From Reyranella sp. (GTDB lineage: Bacteria > Pseudomonadota > Alphaproteobacteria > Reyranellales > Reyranellaceae): 64,000 nucleotides of DNA. The notes beneath the pieces are model-generated. The model saw nothing but the letters and a program-made list of their open reading frames with translations. It had not been told where the DNA came from and did not search any database. Positions 59,467 to 64,000 of this stretch are shown here, piece after piece. How positions within the stretch are numbered: position 1 is the stretch's first letter; each line of letters opens with the position of its first letter. The stretch covers positions 1-64,000 of the forward strand of contig JAIEOV010000023.1 of assembly GCA_019750135.1 (NCBI GenBank). Reading direction: 5' to 3'. The position numbers and the translations under genes were made by a program.

Positions 59467-61536
59467 ATGGCACACGACGCGTTCAGTAAGGGCGGCAAGT
59501 TCAGCTCTGCGGTCAATTATTCGGGGCTCGATCCGAATACCATTGCGGTGCTGTTCGGCGTGCGGTGGACCGACACCGACACCGAATACGCGTTCGCCGG
59601 GTCGATACCCGCCACCCGGCTGAAGTACTACCTCTCGCAAGGGAAGAGCGACTACAACGACTACGACGCTACCTACCCGGACGGCCAAAAGCAGGTCGCA
59701 GGCTTCGAACCCGTGACGGAGGCGCAGAAGATCGCGATCCGCACGTCGATGGATCTACTCTCGTCCTATACCAAACTCACCTTCGAGAAATCGGACTCGT
59801 ACGACCAGACCACGCCCATGCGCTTCGCGCAGGACACCCGGCAGGTTTCCCCTCTCCCGCCTTCGACGGGGGGCTACCCGCCGCAGGAAGGCTTCAATCC
59901 CGTGAACTCGGGCGACGTCTGGCTGGCTTCGAACGCGAAAGTAGAGGCGGCCTTCATCGGTTCCGATGAGTTCTCGAGCATCATGCACGAGATCGGTCAC
60001 GCGCTTGGCCTGAAGCACGGGCATGAAACCACGCCCAACGGTGCGCTGGCCTACGACTTCGACAATCACGAATTCTCGGTGATGACCTATCGGACGTACG
60101 CCGGTGCGCCCTTTGATCCCATCAAGAAGGAAGTCGATGGTTCTTCGCCGCAGAGCTACATGATGTTCGACATCGCGGCCATGCAGTCGATGTACGGCGC
60201 GAACTTCAACCAGGCGGGAAAAAGCGTTACCTACCGCTGGGATGCCACCACCGGCCAGCAGTTCATCAACAACACGCCCGATCCCAACTACGGCGTGAGC
60301 TCCAAAGGCAAGATCTTCTCGACCGTCTGGACGCAGGGCGCCACGACGACCTACGACCTCCACGACTTCAGCCAGGACCAGTTCGACGACCTGCGGCCCG
60401 GCAAGTGGCTGCTCTTTTCCAACGAGCAGCGCGCCGATCTCAACCCGGACGATCTGTCCGTGAAGGCCCGCGGCAACATCTACAACACACTGCTCTACAA
60501 GGACGACACGCGCTCGCTGATAGACAATCTCTACACCGGCAGCGGCAACGACAGAATCTGGGGCAACGCCAAGGCCAATCACCTGGTCGCCAACGACGGC
60601 GACGACTGGATCGATGCCGGCGCCGGCGATGACACGATCGAAGGCGGCATGGGCCGCGACTTCATCGATCCGGGCAAGGGCTACGACACGGTGCGCGGCA
60701 CCCCGGCCGAGCTGAACAACGACTACGTCCAGCAATTCGGCCAGTACCTAGCGGTCGACTATGTCGGCCTGCGCTTCGGCCTCTCGCAGATCAAAGTCAC
60801 GGTCGCGGCCGGCGAGACGACGCTCACGGTCGGCGATTCATCGCTCGGCCTGGCCGGTGAAGCCGCCAACGGCGTCTTCATGGTGACGCCGCGCGGCGCC
60901 GGCGCCGACGCCCACACTACGGTCAATTTCGTGCCGTACGTCCCCGATCTGCAGGAAGGGGTGCGCGTCAGCGAAAGCCAGATCAACGGCGTCATCCACC
61001 GCGCCTTCCTGACGGGCGACGGCGCCGTGAGCTTCTCGGGGCGCCTCGAAGAGGCGGTATCGGGCATGAGCAACACGCTCGGCGCCTACAAGATCGACCT
61101 CGCCACCGGCCGAATCTTCGACGTCCATGTGCTGGTCGGCAATACGCTGAGGCCGACCGCCGCGACGGAGATCGATCTCGGCACGCCGGGCAAGAATGTG
61201 GAGGTCGGCTTCTTCCTGATCCAGAACGGCTTCACGCAGTTCGGCGACCTGGCTGACAATCTCTCGTTCGTCGACCCGGGCACCGGCGAGCCGGGCACGA
61301 CGGCGAGCGGCCAAACGTTGCTGCTCAGGAGCGGGAGCGTCATCCTGAACGGCGCCATCGTGTTCCACACGCAGTCGCAGCTCAATCCCGGCCACCGACA
61401 GCAGGTGCTGTCCGGCACCGACGGCAACGGTCACGACATCCTGATCGGCTTCGAGGACCTGCCGACCAACACCGCCGACAACGACTTCCAGGACGTCGTG
61501 ATCCGCGTGCATGCCTACGACGCCCTGATCGCTTGA
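59467..61536 (+). CDS. Serralysin-type (M10) RTX metalloprotease with a DUF4114-like C-terminus
   Basis: A 689-residue protein without a signal peptide, as expected for type I secretion. The zinc motif is H174-EIGHALGLK-H184 (HExxHxxGxxH) with the Met-turn SVMTYRTY (Met206), both diagnostic of metzincin serralysins. A short calcium-binding RTX block lies at about 357-400: GSGNDRIWG, GDDWIDAGAGDDTIEGG, GRDFIDPG. The last 130 residues contain EVGFFLIQNGFTQFGD, DILIGFEDLP and DNDFQDVVIRVHAYDA, resembling DUF4114. No type I secretion genes or inhibitor gene are nearby. It starts 60 bp from the divergent channel gene. Confidence 0.9.
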   Translation: MAHDAFSKGGKFSSAVNYSGLDPNTIAVLFGVRWTDTDTEYAFAGSIPATRLKYYLSQGKSDYNDYDATYPDGQKQVAGFEPVTEAQKIAIRTSMDLLSSYTKLTFEKSDSYDQTTPMRFAQDTRQVSPLPPSTGGYPPQEGFNPVNSGDVWLASNAKVEAAFIGSDEFSSIMHEIGHALGLKHGHETTPNGALAYDFDNHEFSVMTYRTYAGAPFDPIKKEVDGSSPQSYMMFDIAAMQSMYGANFNQAGKSVTYRWDATTGQQFINNTPDPNYGVSSKGKIFSTVWTQGATTTYDLHDFSQDQFDDLRPGKWLLFSNEQRADLNPDDLSVKARGNIYNTLLYKDDTRSLIDNLYTGSGNDRIWGNAKANHLVANDGDDWIDAGAGDDTIEGGMGRDFIDPGKGYDTVRGTPAELNNDYVQQFGQYLAVDYVGLRFGLSQIKVTVAAGETTLTVGDSSLGLAGEAANGVFMVTPRGAGADAHTTVNFVPYVPDLQEGVRVSESQINGVIHRAFLTGDGAVSFSGRLEEAVSGMSNTLGAYKIDLATGRIFDVHVLVGNTLRPTAATEIDLGTPGKNVEVGFFLIQNGFTQFGDLADNLSFVDPGTGEPGTTASGQTLLLRSGSVILNGAIVFHTQSQLNPGHRQQVLSGTDGNGHDILIGFEDLPTNTADNDFQDVVIRVHAYDALIA

Positions 61537-61597
61537 CCGGGCCATCGCCGCCCCGCCATGTTCTTCTCAGCCGATCGAGAAGAAAGTCAGGTGAGGA

Positions 61598-62632
61598 ATG
61601 GAATTCGATGTCATGACGCGCGCCACCACGTGGGACAACGTGGCCAGCCTGGCGCGGCGCACGGAGGCGGCTGGCTTCTCCGGCATGCTGTTCACCGAGG
61701 GCCACCAAGTGCCGTGGATGAACATCGCGGCCGCGGCGCTGGCAGCGCCGTCGCTGCATTTCTCGACCGGCATCGCCATCGCCTTTGCCCGCAGCCCCAT
61801 GGTGACGGCGGAGATCGCATGGGAGCTGGCGCAGAACACCAAAGGCAAGTTCCGGCTGGGGCTGGGCAGCCAGGTGAAGGCGCACATCACGCGGCGCTAC
61901 GGCAGTTCGTTCGACAAGCCAGCGCCGCAGATGAAGGACTATGTGCAGGCGGTGAAGGCCTGCCTGAAGGCGTTCCGCCGCGAGGGGCCGCTGCAGCATG
62001 ACGGCCCGTACTACAAGATGAACCTCCTGACCGAGCAGTGGACGCCGCCGCGCCACGAGTTCGAGGACGTGAAGGTCGACATCTCGGCGGTCGGCCCGAT
62101 CATGGTGAGGGTGGCCGGCGAGGTCGCCGACGGCATCCACGTGCATCCCATGCATTCGATGCACTACATCAAGAACCGCCTGCTGCCCGGCGTCGCCGAG
62201 GGCGCGCAGCGGGCTGGACGCAAGCCCGAGGACGTCGACCTGATCGTGCCGGTGATCGTCGCGGCCGGCGACACGCCGGAGGAGCGCGCGCTGCCGATCA
62301 CCGAAGCCAAGACCACCATCGGCTTCTACGGCTCCACGCCGAACTACGCCTTCCAGTTCGAAGACCTCGGCCATGTCGGCCTGCGCGACAAGCTCAGCGC
62401 CTGCCTGAAGGCCGGCGACAGCGCCGGCAGCCAGGCGCTGATCACCGACGAGATCCTGGACCAGTTCGCCATCGTGGCGCGCTGGGACGACGTCGCCGAC
62501 CGCATGATCGAGCGCTACAAGGGCATCGCCTCGCGGCTGGTGATCTACCTCGCCTCGCACTGGCGCGAGGTCGATCCCAAGGTGCTCGAGCGCTGGGGCG
62601 AGGTGGCGCGCGCGGTGAAGAAGGCGGCGTGA
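61598..62632 (+). CDS. LLM-class (F420/FMN-dependent) oxidoreductase
   Basis: A 344-residue luciferase-like barrel. MEFDVMTRATTWDNVASLAR, GFSGMLFTEGHQVPWMNIAA, STGIAIAFARSPMVTAEIAW and GKFRLGLGSQVKAHITRRYG fit the TIGR03617-like branch of F420-related LLM proteins. The cofactor cannot be decided from sequence. It is separated by 61 bp from the protease gene and is followed by a small lipoprotein gene. Three LLM genes, one broken, occur in this window, none closely alike. Confidence 0.88.
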   Translation: MEFDVMTRATTWDNVASLARRTEAAGFSGMLFTEGHQVPWMNIAAAALAAPSLHFSTGIAIAFARSPMVTAEIAWELAQNTKGKFRLGLGSQVKAHITRRYGSSFDKPAPQMKDYVQAVKACLKAFRREGPLQHDGPYYKMNLLTEQWTPPRHEFEDVKVDISAVGPIMVRVAGEVADGIHVHPMHSMHYIKNRLLPGVAEGAQRAGRKPEDVDLIVPVIVAAGDTPEERALPITEAKTTIGFYGSTPNYAFQFEDLGHVGLRDKLSACLKAGDSAGSQALITDEILDQFAIVARWDDVADRMIERYKGIASRLVIYLASHWREVDPKVLERWGEVARAVKKAA

Positions 62633-62681
62633 GGATTCCATCAACATTGAGCGGCCGCATCGTTCGCGGCATGCTCAGTCC

Positions 62682-63044
62682 ATGAACAGCAGAACGCCAC
62701 TTGCCATCGCCGCCTTTGCGACCCTCACCGCCTGCCAGTCGGCCGGCCAGATGGACCAGCGGCCGCCGACCTGGACGGCCGCCTATCAGGCGCCGTGGGA
62801 GCCGCTGGCGAACTGCATCGTGGCGCGCTCGCAGCGGCCGCTGCTCACCGTCACCCCGACCTTCTCGCCGGGCCGTGCGCAAATCGTCGTCACCAATGCG
62901 GCGGGCGGCGTGATGGGTACGTTCAACGTCCGCAGCCTGGGCGGCGGCGGCACCGAGGTCGCCTATCGCAGCGTCTATGGCGGGCCGACCACCGACGCCG
63001 GCGGCGACGCCAAGGACATCGCCGATCGCTGCGCCCGGCCTTAG
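62682..63044 (+). CDS. Small lipoprotein
   Basis: A 120-residue protein with a lipoprotein signal (TPLAIAAFATLTAC; lipobox LTAC, Cys18). The mature part contains WEPLANCIVARSQRPLLTVT, a GGGGTEVAYRSVYGG loop and a last cysteine (ADRCARP), so one disulfide is possible. No family recognised. It lies 49 bp after the LLM gene and converges on the flavin monooxygenase gene. Confidence 0.75.
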   Translation: MNSRTPLAIAAFATLTACQSAGQMDQRPPTWTAAYQAPWEPLANCIVARSQRPLLTVTPTFSPGRAQIVVTNAAGGVMGTFNVRSLGGGGTEVAYRSVYGGPTTDAGGDAKDIADRCARP

Positions 63045-63057
63045 GCCCGCGCTCCCA

Positions 63058-64000
63058 TTATTTGAACATGAACTCGCGATAGCCGCCGGCGGCCACGTCG
63101 CTCGTGCGCTTGCGGTATTCGACGGCGCCGCCGTAGTAGCCCAGCACACGGCGCATCTGGCGGCCTTCGACGTTACGGTTGACGCCGGTCTGCCAGGAGT
63201 TGACCTCGGCGAACAGCAGCCCCTCGACCGCCTGCTCGACCTCGGCGACCCATGCCGCCACCTCTTCGACACGCGGTTCGACGCGCGACAGGCCGTTGTC
63301 GCGCATGAACTTCACCAGGCCGGTGATCCAGTCGACCAGTTCCTCGATGTTGCGCGGGATGTTGCCGCGCGCGGTGTGCGGACCCAGCACCATCAGCATG
63401 TTGGGAAAGCCCTCGGCCATCACGCCGAACAACGTTTTGGGCGTGCCCACCCAGTCGTCCTTCAGCCGCCGGCCGCCGGGGCCGACGATATCGATGCGAT
63501 CGTAGGGGCCGGTGACGCCGTCGAAGCCGGTGGCGTAGATCAGGATGTCGAAGGCGAAATCTTCGGCGCTGGTCCGGATGCCCTCGGGCGTGATGCGCTC
63601 GATCGGCGTCTCGTTGATGTCGACCAGCCGCACATTGTCCTGGTTATAGACCTCGAAGTAACGCGTCTCGAGCGGCAGGCGGCGCGTGCCGAAGCCGTGG
63701 TCCTTGGGGATCAGCTTGTCGGCGACCTTGGGATCGCGCACCCGCTCGCGGATCTTCCTGGCCATGAAGGCGCTGGCGAGCGCGTTGGCCTCCTTGTCGG
63801 TCAGCACGTCGGCGAAGTTGCCGACCCAGATGCCGAAGCCCGGCTCGCCATAGAGCTTCTCCCAGAACGCCTCGCGCTCCTCGGCCGAGACCTCCAGCGC
63901 CTTGCGCGGATCGGTCTGGTGGATGAAGCAGGTGCTGGTCTGCCGGCAGCGCTCGAAGATCTCGGCGTAGGACGCCTTGATCCTCTTCTGCTCCTCCGCG
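63058..64000 (-). CDS. Baeyer-Villiger-type flavin monooxygenase, N-terminal part outside the window
   Basis: The visible 313 C-terminal residues of a flavin-containing monooxygenase reading in from the right edge. Present are PKDHGFGTRRLPLETRYFEV, the ATGF motif in ILIYATGFDGVTG, the GVMAEGFPNMLMVLGPHTA segment and NIEELVDWITGL, all typical of cyclohexanone/phenylacetone monooxygenase-like enzymes that insert oxygen into ketones. The FAD and NADPH Rossmann motifs lie beyond base 64000. An internal ATG at 63807 would lack essential parts and is not the start. Confidence 0.88.
   Translation of the reverse strand, partial: AEEQKRIKASYAEIFERCRQTSTCFIHQTDPRKALEVSAEEREAFWEKLYGEPGFGIWVGNFADVLTDKEANALASAFMARKIRERVRDPKVADKLIPKDHGFGTRRLPLETRYFEVYNQDNVRLVDINETPIERITPEGIRTSAEDFAFDILIYATGFDGVTGPYDRIDIVGPGGRRLKDDWVGTPKTLFGVMAEGFPNMLMVLGPHTARGNIPRNIEELVDWITGLVKFMRDNGLSRVEPRVEEVAAWVAEVEQAVEGLLFAEVNSWQTGVNRNVEGRQMRRVLGYYGGAVEYRKRTSDVAAGGYREFMFK

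Noticed and set aside
63058..63807. A complete 249-aa monooxygenase
   Set aside because: The frame stays open from 63807 to the right edge with family-typical sequence, so the ATG at 63807 is internal to a longer gene.
1..64000. CRISPR array, tRNA or rRNA genes
   Set aside because: No regularly spaced direct repeats, no cloverleaf with a GTTCRANYC-type T-arm and CCA-proximal stem, and no rRNA-like stretch were found by reading; a covariance-model scan would settle the tRNA question.

Overview
This window reads as chromosomal DNA of a GC-rich alphaproteobacterium. The signs are a Coq7-type ubiquinone hydroxylase, gluQRS, many short-chain dehydrogenases, LLM flavoproteins and a tripartite-tricarboxylate (Bug) binding protein, tightly packed genes with frequent ATGA stop/start overlaps, and dispersed GTCATCCC-type palindromic repeats. 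A Reyranella-like or other Rhodospirillales/Hyphomicrobiales soil organism fits best, but the genus is inference. Both ends cut a gene: an amidase on the left and a Baeyer-Villiger-type flavin monooxygenase on the right. I saw no tRNA, rRNA, CRISPR array or intact transposon. No stretch longer than 300 bases lacks a gene.

Regions. 1-9.7 kb: amidase end, a duplicated exported protein flanking an LVIVD-like beta-propeller, a metallo-hydrolase divergent from its likely TetR regulator, a MetE-like methyltransferase, a Rieske oxygenase, and gluQRS with a nucleotidyltransferase. 9.7-18.5 kb, plus strand: AlkA-type glycosylase, esterase, serine hydrolase and exporter in one overlapping operon, then carotenoid oxygenase, GST and nitronate monooxygenase, then DedA-like, DsbB-like and Coq7. 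18.5-31 kb: HNH nuclease, a second serine hydrolase, MFS, hotdog protein, two GT-C-like membrane proteins, a SelD-type oxidoreductase, a histone-H1-like basic peptide, OsmC, RraA-like protein and CinA. 31-45.8 kb: oxidoreductases, a broken SMR transporter, a response regulator/histidine kinase/LLM operon, gamma-glutamyltransferase, crotonase, a DUF3616-like protein, a fused double class III CoA-transferase and an MFS transporter.

45.8-55.1 kb is the accessory and decaying part. A frameshifted FRG-domain gene lies between an intact MFS gene and a decayed copy of that gene's 3' end. It is followed by a DUF3644-like protein with a HEPN-type R-x4-H motif; together they look like a small defence islet. 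Nearby are a gene with an in-frame amber codon and two adjacent genes broken by single-base losses.

55.1-64 kb holds the most striking gene. At 57169-59406 a type-1 periplasmic binding protein is fused to a pentameric ligand-gated ion channel (pLGIC) with a Pro-loop (YPAD), four membrane helices and a PAR motif at the start of M2, the signature of animal anion-selective receptors. It is divergently paired, across 60 bp, with a serralysin-type RTX metalloprotease carrying a DUF4114-like C-terminus. A GMC oxidoreductase, an LLM oxidoreductase and a small lipoprotein surround the pair.
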